The notes below the pieces were generated by a model, which saw only the letters and a program-made list of their open reading frames with translations, made no database searches and was not told the DNA's origin. Positions 46,198-56,359 of a stretch of 64,000 nucleotides of DNA are shown here, piece by piece. The translations under genes and the position numbers were made by a program. Location: NCBI RefSeq assembly GCF_029029525.1, contig NZ_JAKJSC010000010.1:62001-126000 (forward strand). The letters are read 5' to 3'. The stretch is from Labilibaculum sp. DW002. Its GTDB lineage: Bacteria > Bacteroidota > Bacteroidia > Bacteroidales > Marinifilaceae. Position 1 is the stretch's first letter. Every line of letters starts with the position of its first letter.

Positions 46198-48123
46198 TTA
46201 CAGTTTACTAAGAGGTTTTTGTTTGTATTTTTCATTAAATACTTGAATCGCATCGTAGATTCCTTGATGAATAGAAATTCTAATATTTTTTTCATAAATC
46301 TGACGACTTGCTCTTGTTGGGTGAACTCTATTGGATAGGAAAATATATAGCAAATTATTTTTAGGATCCATCCATGTAAAGGTGCCCGTAAAACCAGAGT
46401 GTCCGAAACTTTCTGTACTCGCTGAGTAAGCTGGGTAGCACTTCTCAATAGATAAGGTATCATTTCCAAGTATAGGTTTATCAAAACCTAAACCACGTCT
46501 ATTGTTATTGTCTGGAAATTGAATTTTGGTAAATTCTTTCATTGTCTCTTCAGAGATATATCGTTTTCCTCCATACTCGCCCATTTGTAAATACATTTGC
46601 ATCAGCTTTGCTAAATCATTTGCCGTTGCAAATAGACCTGCATTTCCTGATATACCACCCATCATTGCACAACCTTCATCATCTACATATCCATGCAACA
46701 GAGTATTACGAAAATAATCATCATTCTCTGTTGGAATAATTCTAGAGGCAGGATAGTTATTGTGTGCGTTAAAATCTATCGTATACGCACCTAAAGGTTT
46801 GTAAAATTCTTGTTTTAGATAATTGGGATATTCTTTATCGGAAATATTTTTAATCATTTCTGGAAATATAAAATACGCTAGTCCTGAATAGCGATATTCT
46901 TTTTTATCCAATAAGTCTGATTTTTTAATGCTTTTATATATTTTTTTTCTGTAATTTTTGTTTAAATACATTTTGGGAGCGACTTCAACGGAATATTTTT
47001 TCGTCTTTGTATAGCTGAAAATGTGTTTTTTGAAGTTTTTTTGCTCATCAACTGTGCTACTCCAAAATGGAATCCATGGGGTTAGTTGAGCTTGATGAGC
47101 AAGAACATCCCGAAATAGGAGGCCAGCTTTATTAGATCTTTCAAAATCTTTCCAGTAAACAGATAATTTTTCATCTAAATCGATTTTGCCTTCATCTACA
47201 AATCGCATAAGTGCAGGAAGTGGTCCTGTTATTTTTGTAACCGATGCCAAATCATAAATGTCATCGGAGAGTACCGGTTGCAATTTTGCGTAAGTGTGAA
47301 ATCCAAAACATTTGTGGTAAATCACTTTTCGGTCTTTAGCTATTAGTATTTGACAACCTGGGAAAGCATTGTTATCAAGACCAAGTTGAGCAACAGAATC
47401 AATGGTTTCATTCAGTGTTTTGGAATCAATCCCTGCCATTTCAGGTACGGTATATTGAAATCGGATTGTTTCATTTGAGGTATTATCAGTTTCATTCTTG
47501 GATTCTTTGTCAGTTGTCGGTCTACCTTCAGAACAATTAATGCCTCCAAAAATAATTTGAGCTGCAACTTTTTGAGTATCCTCTGTATTCGTATTTGAAA
47601 ATAGTATGGTTGATGCACATTTGAAAATAGGGAGGGATTCTAGTTTTTCTAGTGAACCAAAAATGGAAAGAATAATATTTGGATAAACCTCTAGCTTAGA
47701 AAATAAATTTGAGAACTGTTGTAAGTTTTCAAATGAAATATCGTGAATACTTAATATTAAAATATCATTATTCTTTAGTTGGAGGTCACCTGTTTCATAA
47801 TTGACTGATATAGAGTCAGTGTTAATTGTGATGCAACTAATACGAGAATATTTATTAAGTGTTTTTTGAAAGGAAGAAATTGTAGTTAGAGTGTCTATTG
47901 ATAAAGAAATAATTTTCGTATTGCCTAATTCTTTAATAGGAATGAGTCTTTTTGTATCTTTAATTATGTTGACGGACGAATTGATCTTTTGAATTCGGTT
48001 AATTATAGAATCTATATTTTCAGTATTAGATTTTACTTCGATAGAATCAATTGTTTGTGCTGTTGAATTTAGAATTGAATAGAATAGAATTAGGGAGAGG
48101 ATTATTGCGTTTTTCATGATCAA
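46198..48123 (-). CDS. Class C beta-lactamase-type serine hydrolase with GH3 C-terminal-domain remnant
   Basis: 641 residues with a signal peptide (to about LNSTAQ). Residues about 25-200 resemble only the tail domain of a family 3 glycoside hydrolase (I-x-R-I-x-x-x-x-S-V-N-I-I-K-D-T, RLIPIKELG, LSIDTLTTISSFQKTL); the NagZ-type barrel that normally precedes it in Bacteroidota fusions is missing. Residues about 235-620 are a penicillin-binding-protein/beta-lactamase fold: S294-V-T-K297, the tyrosine block EYRYSGLAY and HSGFTGT. It is probably a periplasmic DD-peptidase or esterase for cell-wall peptides. The start could also be ATG 48117. Confidence 0.85.
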   Translation of the reverse strand: MIMKNAIILSLILFYSILNSTAQTIDSIEVKSNTENIDSIINRIQKINSSVNIIKDTKRLIPIKELGNTKIISLSIDTLTTISSFQKTLNKYSRISCITINTDSISVNYETGDLQLKNNDILILSIHDISFENLQQFSNLFSKLEVYPNIILSIFGSLEKLESLPIFKCASTILFSNTNTEDTQKVAAQIIFGGINCSEGRPTTDKESKNETDNTSNETIRFQYTVPEMAGIDSKTLNETIDSVAQLGLDNNAFPGCQILIAKDRKVIYHKCFGFHTYAKLQPVLSDDIYDLASVTKITGPLPALMRFVDEGKIDLDEKLSVYWKDFERSNKAGLLFRDVLAHQAQLTPWIPFWSSTVDEQKNFKKHIFSYTKTKKYSVEVAPKMYLNKNYRKKIYKSIKKSDLLDKKEYRYSGLAYFIFPEMIKNISDKEYPNYLKQEFYKPLGAYTIDFNAHNNYPASRIIPTENDDYFRNTLLHGYVDDEGCAMMGGISGNAGLFATANDLAKLMQMYLQMGEYGGKRYISEETMKEFTKIQFPDNNNRRGLGFDKPILGNDTLSIEKCYPAYSASTESFGHSGFTGTFTWMDPKNNLLYIFLSNRVHPTRASRQIYEKNIRISIHQGIYDAIQVFNEKYKQKPLSKL

Positions 48124-48272
48124 TTTTAAATAAAGAGGAGAAATTCAACGATCTGTTTAATGAAGTTTACTCCTAAAATTAATATTTTATATGTATAAAT
48201 TTCTACCAGAAATAGCACATCTATATTTGATGATATTCTTGATCTCAATTCATAAACTTTGTATTTACTATA

Positions 48273-48305
48273 CAAATATAAAGTAATTACCAACATGTAA
48301 TACAT
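48273..48305 (-). promoter_or_regulatory. Promoter -7 box and operator d for the serine hydrolase gene
   Basis: CAAATATA at 48273-48280 is TATATTTG on the minus strand. CCAACATGTAATACAT at 48290-48305 is the shared operator motif, here over the spacer/-33 region. Confidence 0.5.
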
Positions 48306-48867
48306 CTTACATGGTGATTTTTTGTATAGGAGGTTTTTACAAGGATTTTTTTCATCATTTAATTCAACTATTTTTGATTTATAACATTACAAATAAGAAA
48401 TATTTTGTCGAATTATTTTCATGGCAAGAGTATTTGTAATGGGTTTTATTCTATTGATAATTAGCCTTCAACGACACATTTGGATTTTTTGAGAATAATT
48501 CCCATTAAATTGTGTAATGAAAAATTATATGCGTGATTTAGTAATAGGACTAATGTAAGTTAGGAGTGTTGATAGTGTGGATTCTTTATAAGTTCCAGTT
48601 TATTAAAAGCTGTTTTTGGAGTTTGCTCTAGATCTGAGAGTTGACTTGCTTGCTGTTTTTTCGGATTGTATCATTAATTTTTAGATAAAGTAGTTAGTTG
48701 TTAGTAGATTCTCATATCTAATTTATGAAATGATCTACTGACCATTAAAGAATTAATTTGATTTTGTTTTAGAAAGATTAATATATTATTGTTTCCTATT
48801 GTTTAGTATATTTTTGATTGGTGTAATTGGTTTGATAAGAATATTGTGAAACATGTGGCTAATTATC

Positions 48868-48897
48868 TTGCAATTTAATTTTAGAATTCTATATTTG
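48868..48897 (+). promoter_or_regulatory. Promoter of the first NlpC/P60-epimerase-SusCD operon
   Basis: TTG at 48868-48870, 19-bp spacer, TATATTTG at 48890-48897. Confidence 0.65.
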
Positions 48898-48902
48898 TAT
48901 AG

Positions 48903-48920
48903 ATGTAACATGTAATACCA
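48903..48920. promoter_or_regulatory. Putative operator e, first module
   Basis: ATGTAACATGTAATACCA, starting 6 bp after the -7 box, so over the transcription start. Identical to operator f at the second module. Confidence 0.65.
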
Positions 48921-48935
48921 ATTCATTATTTAAAA

Positions 48936-50108
48936 ATGAAACACTTTCTTTTTGTTATACTTTTTGTAATTGCTTGCTCTTGTACTAATGAAAAGCAACT
49001 TTTGATGGAAGCAAATAATATTTCCCAGAATATTAAAGACCAATTTGCACCAGATGGAAGAGAGGCTATTTATCATACGACTTTTTACTTCAATAATAAT
49101 AAATTGATAATAAAGGGTGAAACAACTGTACCTGAAGCTAAACTTGCTTTGTATTCAGATTTAGATGAATTGAATTATAATTTGGTGGATAGTCTGGAGG
49201 TATTGCCAGAGAAAAGTTTGAAGGACAAAAATTGGGGTTTAGTAAATTTGAGTGTGGTTAACCTTAGAGCTCATTCCAGACATTCAGCAGAGCTTGTTAC
49301 GCAGGCTATAATGGGAACTCCGGTGAAGGTTTTAAAAGAAGAGCATGGTTGGTATCAAATACAGACGCCAGATCGATACATTGCTTGGGTGGATAGGGCT
49401 GCAATTGCGTTAAAAAATGAAGAAGAAATAGAGGCTTGGAGAAATTCGAATAGGATAATTTCTATTCCTGATTTCAAGTTAGCGAAGGATATAAAGCAAA
49501 AAGAAATTGTTACCGATTTGGTCGCAGGTTCAATAATTGAAATTGAGAGAGAGAATCAGGATACTTATAATCTCATTCTGCCAGATGGGAGGAAAATACA
49601 AATTGAAAAATCGAATTGTGAACTGTTTGCGGAATGGAAAGATAGAGAGATAAATGATGCTACTATTTTAACTAAAACTGCAAAGCAGTTTTTTGGAAGA
49701 CCTTATTTGTGGGGAGGTACTTCGTCGAAAGGAGTCGATTGTAGTGGCTTTGTTAAGTCAGTTTACTTTATGAATGGTATTATACTGGCACGTGATGCGT
49801 CATTGCAATTTCTTCATGGAGATACAATTTCCGTTGATCAAGGCTATTCAAAATTATTGGAAGGAGACTTGGTGTTTTTTGGGCGCGCTAAAACAACTGA
49901 AAAACCAATGAAAGTTACTCATGTTGGAATGTATGTGAGTAAAGGAGAATATATTCACTCTTCAGGTAGGGTTAGAATTAATAGTTTCGATCCTAAAGCT
50001 GAGAATTTTAATAATTACAGATCGGTTACCTGGTTGGGTGGCCGGCGAGTATTAACTAGAGTCGGAGAACCTGGGATCATTAGAGTTTCAGAACACCCGT
50101 GGTATTAA
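48936..50108 (+). CDS. NlpC/P60 lipoprotein with SH3 domain, probable gamma-D-glutamyl-L-diamino acid endopeptidase, copy 1
   Basis: 390 residues, lipobox near VIAC (C14) or CSC. An SH3b domain (about 100-155, LSVVNLRAHSRHSAEL...GWYQIQTPD.YIAWVD) precedes a second SH3-like part (about 170-235). The NlpC/P60 domain (about 245-385) has C269 in GVDCSGFVKS, H329 in VTHVGMY and H341 in YIHSSGRV. The layout is that of YkfC, which cuts between D-Glu and the diamino acid when L-Ala is free. The next gene is a YkfB-type epimerase for the L-Ala-D-Glu released, a strong functional link. Confidence 0.92.
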   Translation: MKHFLFVILFVIACSCTNEKQLLMEANNISQNIKDQFAPDGREAIYHTTFYFNNNKLIIKGETTVPEAKLALYSDLDELNYNLVDSLEVLPEKSLKDKNWGLVNLSVVNLRAHSRHSAELVTQAIMGTPVKVLKEEHGWYQIQTPDRYIAWVDRAAIALKNEEEIEAWRNSNRIISIPDFKLAKDIKQKEIVTDLVAGSIIEIERENQDTYNLILPDGRKIQIEKSNCELFAEWKDREINDATILTKTAKQFFGRPYLWGGTSSKGVDCSGFVKSVYFMNGIILARDASLQFLHGDTISVDQGYSKLLEGDLVFFGRAKTTEKPMKVTHVGMYVSKGEYIHSSGRVRINSFDPKAENFNNYRSVTWLGGRRVLTRVGEPGIIRVSEHPWY

Positions 50109-50121
50109 GAGAACAAAAGAA

Positions 50122-51261
50122 ATGGCAATAGACAGAAGAAAATTTTTAGGAAATACAGGCTTGTTGGCTGGAGCGGCATTATTGCTTCCTACGATGAATT
50201 CTTGTGGGGGAATTGGAACTGGTAAATCAAGAAAATCAGGAAAAGGACTGACGCTTAGCTTTGAACCCTATGAATTGCAGTTAAAACATGTATTTACGAT
50301 TGCTTCTTTTTCTCGTACAACTACTCCGGTTATGCTAGTCAGAATTGAGTTGGATGGAGTTGTTGGTTATGGGGAAGCTTCTATGCCCCCTTATCTAGGT
50401 GAGTCTCACGAAACTGCAACTAAATTTTTAAGCAGTTTAAAATTGAATCAATTTTCTGATCCATTTCGCTTAAATGAAATTCTAAGTTATGTCGATTCTG
50501 TTGCTGAAGGTAATTGTGCTGCAAAGGCTTCTATCGACATTGCACTGCACGATTTAATTGGAAAATTATTAGAGAAACCCTGGTTCGAAATCTGGGGATA
50601 CAATCAAGAAGATACTCCCGTAACTACTTTTACCATTGGAATGGATAAGCCAGATGTGGTGATAGAGAAAGTAAAAGAAGCTTCTCCTTATAAAATGTTG
50701 AAAGTGAAAATTGGTAAAGGTACCGATGAGGAGATGATTAATACAATTCGCAAAATTACAGATGTGCCTTTGTGCGTTGATGTTAATCAAGGATGGAAGG
50801 ACAAACATGAGGCATTAGATAAAATTCATTGGTTAAAAGAAAAAGGAGTTGTGTTTGTTGAACAACCAATGGATAAGCACAATTTGGATGATATGGCATG
50901 GTTGACACAGCATAGCCCTTTGCCAACAATCGCAGATGAAGCCATTCAACGTTTGGATGATGTAGCAAAATTGCATGGCGCATATTCTGGTATCAATATT
51001 AAATTGATGAAGTGTACAGGAATGCGAGAAGCGCATAAAATGATGAATGTAGCCCGTTCATTGGATATGAAAGTGATGATTGGATGCATGACGGAAACGT
51101 CTTGTGGTGTTAGTGCGGCAGCACAGCTGTCGCCTATGGTAGATTGGGCCGATTTGGATGGAAATTTATTAATATCAAATGATCCTTTTAAAGGTATTGA
51201 GATTCTCGATGGGAAAGTAATTTTGCCCAACCGTTCGGGAATTGGAGTGATGAAAATATAA
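50122..51261 (+). CDS. Exported dipeptide epimerase (L-Ala-D/L-Glu type, enolase superfamily), copy 1
   Basis: 379 residues. Enolase/mandelate-racemase barrel with K194-V-K196, metal ligands D220 (CVDVNQGW), E247 (FVEQPMD) and D272 (IADEAI), and the second acid/base K294 (INIKLMKCTG). This spacing fits L-Ala-D/L-Glu epimerases. Unlike the usual cytosolic YkfB/YcjG, the N-terminus has DRRKFLG (Tat-like twin Arg), a hydrophobic stretch and lipobox MNSC (C28), so a membrane lipoprotein is predicted. It starts 13 bp after the NlpC/P60 gene. Confidence 0.9.
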   Translation: MAIDRRKFLGNTGLLAGAALLLPTMNSCGGIGTGKSRKSGKGLTLSFEPYELQLKHVFTIASFSRTTTPVMLVRIELDGVVGYGEASMPPYLGESHETATKFLSSLKLNQFSDPFRLNEILSYVDSVAEGNCAAKASIDIALHDLIGKLLEKPWFEIWGYNQEDTPVTTFTIGMDKPDVVIEKVKEASPYKMLKVKIGKGTDEEMINTIRKITDVPLCVDVNQGWKDKHEALDKIHWLKEKGVVFVEQPMDKHNLDDMAWLTQHSPLPTIADEAIQRLDDVAKLHGAYSGINIKLMKCTGMREAHKMMNVARSLDMKVMIGCMTETSCGVSAAAQLSPMVDWADLDGNLLISNDPFKGIEILDGKVILPNRSGIGVMKI

Positions 51262-51301
51262 GTAATTTTTAATTATTTCTTGCTAATCTAAATTTAACAC
51301 T

Positions 51302-54300
51302 ATGAGAAAAATTGCATGCTTTACGTTAATCATGCTTCTTGGCTGGCAGGTATCCTGGGCACAGGATTTGCTTGTGACAGGTACAGTTACAAATAGCGAT
51401 AAAGTAACCTTACCAGGGGTATCAATTGTCAAAAAAGGAACTACTACTGGAACCACTACCGATATTGATGGTAAATACGAATTGAAAGCAGAGGTTGGCA
51501 CTACCTTGGTTTTTAGTTTTGTTGGTATGGAACCTCAAGAGATTGGGTTTACAGGACAAAAAATTGTTGATGTAGTAATGGCAGCTCAGTCAATTGGAGT
51601 TGACGAAGTTATTGTTACAGCTTTGGGTATAAAAAAGAGTAAAAAATCTTTGGGGTACGCAGTTCAGAATATTAAATCTGAAGAATTACTTGCTGGTAAC
51701 CAAAGTAATATGGTTAACTCATTGCAAGGAAAAATTGCAGGAGTAAGCATTAATAGTTCTGGTGGATCTCCAGGAGCTTCGTCTATTATCATGATTAGAG
51801 GTGGTTCTTCGTTGAGTGGAAATAACCAGCCTCTTTTTATTGTTGATGGATTACCTATCGATAACTCTACCAATTCGAGTTCTGAAGTTGCTAGTGCTAA
51901 CCGTGCTTCGGATATTAATCCAGAGGATATAGAATCTATATCTGTATTGAAAGGTGCTACAGCCGCAGCTCTTTATGGTATTCAAGCAGCTGAAGGTGCT
52001 ATAATTATTACTACTAAGAAAGGTAAAACTGGAGAAGGCAAAATTTCATTCTCTTCTACATTATCTGTTGATAAAGTTTTAGATACTCCTGATATTCAAA
52101 GTGCTTATGGGCAGGGAAGTTACGATTACAATAGTGATGGTGATATTCTTGGTTATGATGCATCACCAGGAATACATTTACAGTCGTGGGGTGAGGAAAT
52201 TCCTAATGGGACTCCTACTTATGATAATATAAGTAATTTATTCGAGACAGCAATTACACAAAAATACAATGTTAATTACTCAGGGGGTAATGAACAAACT
52301 AATATATTTGCTTCTGCATCTTATTTAGATCAAAATGGGGTTATTGAAAATACAGGTTACGAAAAATTGAATCTTACTTTCAACGCACAGTCTAAATTTA
52401 GAAAAAACTTAACTATTGGTGTCAATGCTAAGTATATTAACACTCAAACTGAAAGTAATAAGCAGGGTACTTCTTCGGGAGGTTCTTATATAAGTATGCT
52501 TAAATATCCAGTTACCTACGATGCACGTGATTATGCAAACGAAGATGGTACGCAAAAGATATTTATGGATTCAAAAGAAGATCAAGAATTTGATAATCCG
52601 TACTGGAGTCTTAATAATTCCCCTAATAATGATAAGGTTGATAGATTAATTGGACAAGTTAATTTGAATTACAAACCTTTCGATTTTCTTACTATTTCTT
52701 ATCGTATTGGAACCGATTTTTATTCTCAATTTAATAAAAAAATTACCGATTTTGGTTCTCTTATTAAAGGTAGATCTGATGGTCATCTTAGACAGTACGA
52801 GAAGAATAGTCGTTTAGTGACCTCTACACTTCTTGCTATGTTCAATAAAACCTTCGATGAAGATTATTCTATTGACGTTACTTTGGGACAAACAGTTGAC
52901 GAAAAGAATGTAAGGACAACTTATACTGGAGGTAATAAGTTTCAAGCTCCTGATATATATAGTGTGTCAAATATTGCTGCTGATGACCAAACTCTTTCTG
53001 AATCTAAATATAGAAGAAGAAGTATGGGTGTTTTTGGTGAAGCTAAATTTGGTTGGAAAAATATCGCATTTTTAAATGTAACAGGAAGAAATGACTGGTC
53101 TTCTACTTTACCGATTGGAGATCATTCATTCTTCTATCCATCTGTAGGTACTTCTGTTGTTGTTTCCGATCTTCTTAAAGAATTTGATACTGATATAACT
53201 TCTGATAATTTCCTTTCATATCTTAAATTGAGAGCTACTTGGGCACAAGTTGGTAAAGATGCTAGTGCCCATATGTCAGAATCTTATTTAACACTACGTT
53301 CATGGCACTATGTTCCCGTTTCTGATGGTTATACTTGGAATTCAGATCAGGCAGGTAATCCAAATTTGAAACCTGAATTTACCACTTCATTTGAAATTGG
53401 TATGGATGCTCGCTTTTTGAAGAATAGAATAAAGTTAGATTTTAGTTACTACCATAGTTTATCTGAAGATCAGCTCTTGAATGTGAGACTTCCGCCGGCT
53501 GCAGGGGCTTATATCGCTCAGCTTAATGGTGGATCTGTTAAAAATGAAGGATATGAAGCTTTAGTTAATGTTTCATTATTTCCTAGATCGAGTGAATTTC
53601 AATGGGATATGTCTTTCAATTTTGCAAAAATGGAAAGTACTGTTTATGACCTTCCCGGTGAATTAGTTGAGGTAAATAACGATCAATCGTGGACATGGAA
53701 TAGCACAGCTTTAGGTGCTGCTGTTTTGGATGGTAACCTTTTCGGATTAAAGGGTAAAAGACCAAAGAGAAACGAAAATGGTGATAGGATAGTTAATAGT
53801 GATGGAAATTATTCTCTTGGCGAGGATATCTTTCCGGATGTTGATCGTATGCCAGATTGGACCATGGGGATTATTAACTCAATGTCGTACAAAAATTTTA
53901 GGTTGTCATTCCTTTTAGATATGAGTATAGGTGGCGATGTTTATAATGCTACCAATGCAGCTTTAACCTATTATGGTTTAAGTACTACCTCAGAGGATAG
54001 ATCTATGACCGAAACAATTATTTTGGACGGTGTTGTGGAAAATGGTGTAGATGTGGATGGAAATTCGATTTATGAAAAAAATACGACTCCTATTATAAAG
54101 GATCAGAATTATTATCAAGACCAGTATTCTCAAAATGCAGAGAACTTTATTGAAGATGCTACATTTGTTAAGCTTAGATATGTAACGTTATCTTATAATC
54201 TTCCTAAGACTCTTCTTGATAAGATTGGTTTCGATAGAATGGAAGTTTTTGCTACTGGTAGAAATCTATTGATGATTTCTGATTACTCAGGTGTAGATCC

Positions 54301-54412
54301 TGAAATAGCTTCTTTTGGTGCCTCTGTTAGTGGTTCTGGAGCTATAGGTCTTGATAACTTAAGTACTCCTAATACTAAAGGTTTTGATTTAGGTGTTAAA
54401 ATTAATTTCTAA
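51302..54412 (+). CDS. SusC-family TonB-dependent transporter, copy 1
   Basis: 1036 residues. Signal peptide to WAQ, carboxypeptidase-regulatory-like domain (about 24-105, VTLPGVSIVKKGTTTGTTTDIDG), plug (about 115-230, VDEVIVTALGIKK, MIRGGSSLSGNNQPLFIVDGLPID), then a beta-barrel ending TKGFDLGVKINF. With the SusD gene it imports oligomers through the outer membrane; here peptidoglycan fragments or stem peptides are likely from context. The first 69 coding bases and the 40-bp gap upstream are identical to those of copy 2, but the mature part is a different SusC subgroup. Confidence 0.95.
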   Translation: MRKIACFTLIMLLGWQVSWAQDLLVTGTVTNSDKVTLPGVSIVKKGTTTGTTTDIDGKYELKAEVGTTLVFSFVGMEPQEIGFTGQKIVDVVMAAQSIGVDEVIVTALGIKKSKKSLGYAVQNIKSEELLAGNQSNMVNSLQGKIAGVSINSSGGSPGASSIIMIRGGSSLSGNNQPLFIVDGLPIDNSTNSSSEVASANRASDINPEDIESISVLKGATAAALYGIQAAEGAIIITTKKGKTGEGKISFSSTLSVDKVLDTPDIQSAYGQGSYDYNSDGDILGYDASPGIHLQSWGEEIPNGTPTYDNISNLFETAITQKYNVNYSGGNEQTNIFASASYLDQNGVIENTGYEKLNLTFNAQSKFRKNLTIGVNAKYINTQTESNKQGTSSGGSYISMLKYPVTYDARDYANEDGTQKIFMDSKEDQEFDNPYWSLNNSPNNDKVDRLIGQVNLNYKPFDFLTISYRIGTDFYSQFNKKITDFGSLIKGRSDGHLRQYEKNSRLVTSTLLAMFNKTFDEDYSIDVTLGQTVDEKNVRTTYTGGNKFQAPDIYSVSNIAADDQTLSESKYRRRSMGVFGEAKFGWKNIAFLNVTGRNDWSSTLPIGDHSFFYPSVGTSVVVSDLLKEFDTDITSDNFLSYLKLRATWAQVGKDASAHMSESYLTLRSWHYVPVSDGYTWNSDQAGNPNLKPEFTTSFEIGMDARFLKNRIKLDFSYYHSLSEDQLLNVRLPPAAGAYIAQLNGGSVKNEGYEALVNVSLFPRSSEFQWDMSFNFAKMESTVYDLPGELVEVNNDQSWTWNSTALGAAVLDGNLFGLKGKRPKRNENGDRIVNSDGNYSLGEDIFPDVDRMPDWTMGIINSMSYKNFRLSFLLDMSIGGDVYNATNAALTYYGLSTTSEDRSMTETIILDGVVENGVDVDGNSIYEKNTTPIIKDQNYYQDQYSQNAENFIEDATFVKLRYVTLSYNLPKTLLDKIGFDRMEVFATGRNLLMISDYSGVDPEIASFGASVSGSGAIGLDNLSTPNTKGFDLGVKINF

Positions 54413-54423
54413 AATTGCAATAA

Positions 54424-56124
54424 ATGAAAAACTTAAATATAATTAACGGATTTCTAGTTTTACTACTGTTAGGAGGATTGGTTTCTTGTTCCGATGATTT
54501 TTTCGATGTTAATGAATCGGAAACAAAACCATCGAACATGTCTTTGCCACCTCAACAACGATTGATGGCTACAATAGATAATACTACTGGCTTTGGCCAA
54601 AGTAGATTATCTAGAGAGGGAACTGTACTCTCTTATCATATTACTGAAAGAACAACATATTATTCAAGATGGAGTTGGAGGACGGTTTCTTATGCTGCTG
54701 AGCAATATCTATATACTAATGCTCTTCCAAACACTGCCGATTTAATTGTCTTAGGTGAAGAATATAATTCGCCTCATTTTTCTGCTGTTGGAAAAATATT
54801 GAGAGCGTATCTTTTTTCGATGGTTAGCGATCAGCTTGGTGATATAATAATGGATGATTCTTATGATGCTAAAAATCAGCTTATTCTTACGCCTGAGTTA
54901 AATTCGCAAAAGGAGGCTTATATAGGAATACATAAGCTTATCGATGAAGCTCTTTTAGATTTTGATAAGCCAAATGCTATAGATCTTAATGTAATTGGTA
55001 CAGATGTGATGTTCCAAGGAGATATTTCGAAGTGGAAGAAATTTGCCTGGGCTCTTAAGGCTCGTCTTCTTAATCACATGACTGCTAAGGAATCAGGTGA
55101 TTTTAAGTATGATCCAGCGGCTGTTGTTGCTGCTTGTGGAAAAGCTATGAGTACAAATGCAGATAATGCCAAAAGACAATTTACTGGTGAAGAGACTCAA
55201 AATAATATCTACCCATGGTCTGATACTGAAGGTGGTGATGTTGAAGGTGCTTTTGATTCTCGTGCAGATAATTGGTCGAAGTTTTTTGTTGACAATCTAA
55301 AAGATCCTTTGTTGTTAAATAATGAATCTGTTCCAGATCCACGCCTACCTCTTATCGTACAACCTGCTTTAGATGCAGAACTTTATGGTTTAACAGGTTT
55401 AGATATGTATCAAGGTGTTCCAATGGGAACGTATCGTGAAAATGGTTTTAACGGTGTAAAAGAGACTGTAGATTTTGTTGCTGGTGATATCAATCCGTAT
55501 ACGGGAGTTGTTTTTACAGAGGACACTAAAATGGTTATGGATTCAACAGAGTATTTTTCTAGAGGACATCAATATGGTAAGCCTAATGGTCTGTTTTATA
55601 CGAGCCCAAATTCTGATTGGTATATGATTACTTACGCAGAATGTAAATTTATTGAAGCTGAAGCAAATTTTAGAAATGGCGATAAAGCGGCTGCTTTTGC
55701 TGCATACAAAGAAGGTATCGAGGCAGATATGTCTAATATGGGTGTTGATGCTGGTGATATTTCTGATTATTTGACTCATGTTGATAATATTGGTGCTGCG
55801 AATATTACTCTAGAGCGTATCATGACTCAAAAACATATTGCAACAGTAATGAATCCTGAAACTTGGGTTGATTTGCGTAGAGTTGAGTACGATAATACTT
55901 TTACAAGACTTAAGAGACCTCAAAATCTTAATGCTAGTATATTCCCAATTTCAGGTGATGAAGTTGATGGTAAAGAAGTGTGGATTCGTGCTCTTAAATA
56001 TGACAATAGAAATATTGAGAGAAATTCAGCTAATTTGCCTGATAATGATGATGCATCGCGTTTCCCAACTAGAGTTTGGTGGAACACTCCTGATGCTGAT
56101 GATGTAGTTGATCTAACGAACTAA
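54424..56124 (+). CDS. SusD/RagB-family lipoprotein (SusD-like_2 type), copy 1
   Basis: 566 residues, lipobox GGLVSC, then a mostly helical SusD fold: FFDVNESETKPSNMSLPPQQRLMATI, LRAYLFSMVSDQLGDI (TPR-like helices) and the C-terminal ITLERIMTQKHIATVMNPETWVDLRRVEYD. It is the surface ligand-binding lid for the SusC encoded 11 bp upstream. Ligand by context: muropeptides or peptides. Confidence 0.93.
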   Translation: MKNLNIINGFLVLLLLGGLVSCSDDFFDVNESETKPSNMSLPPQQRLMATIDNTTGFGQSRLSREGTVLSYHITERTTYYSRWSWRTVSYAAEQYLYTNALPNTADLIVLGEEYNSPHFSAVGKILRAYLFSMVSDQLGDIIMDDSYDAKNQLILTPELNSQKEAYIGIHKLIDEALLDFDKPNAIDLNVIGTDVMFQGDISKWKKFAWALKARLLNHMTAKESGDFKYDPAAVVAACGKAMSTNADNAKRQFTGEETQNNIYPWSDTEGGDVEGAFDSRADNWSKFFVDNLKDPLLLNNESVPDPRLPLIVQPALDAELYGLTGLDMYQGVPMGTYRENGFNGVKETVDFVAGDINPYTGVVFTEDTKMVMDSTEYFSRGHQYGKPNGLFYTSPNSDWYMITYAECKFIEAEANFRNGDKAAAFAAYKEGIEADMSNMGVDAGDISDYLTHVDNIGAANITLERIMTQKHIATVMNPETWVDLRRVEYDNTFTRLKRPQNLNASIFPISGDEVDGKEVWIRALKYDNRNIERNSANLPDNDDASRFPTRVWWNTPDADDVVDLTN

Positions 56125-56131
56125 TTTTTAT

Positions 56132-56165
56132 AACCGTCTAGTTTTTAGAGGCGGTTGTATTTTTA
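56132..56165 (+). terminator. Terminator of the first module
   Basis: Stem AACCGTCT / AGAGGCGGTT (one G-T and a bulge possible) with T-rich tail. Confidence 0.6.
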
Positions 56166-56359
56166 GAAGAGAATAAGGCGGAGAATGGGGCAACAACCTT
56201 AAATTATAAAGTTGAATTTGCCTTAGCCGCAAGTTAGCATCATAAAGTGTAGAGTATCTACTGTGCACTTTATGATGTTTTTGTTTTATGCAAATTGAGA
56301 TATGAGTTTTAATAATCTTAATTGTGAAAAGAAATAGAGATTTTCTTAAACGTACTGAT

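Larger units (their letters stand above)
48124..48935. other. 812-bp intergenic region between divergent peptidoglycan genes
   Basis: Very AT-rich. No credible gene. It holds two promoter/operator sets at its ends (48273-48305 and 48868-48920); the 560 bp between them show no feature I can name. Confidence 0.5.

Noticed and set aside
46161-46484. Minus-strand 107-codon frame inside the serine hydrolase gene
   Set aside because: A shadow of the hydrolase gene in another frame without family features.
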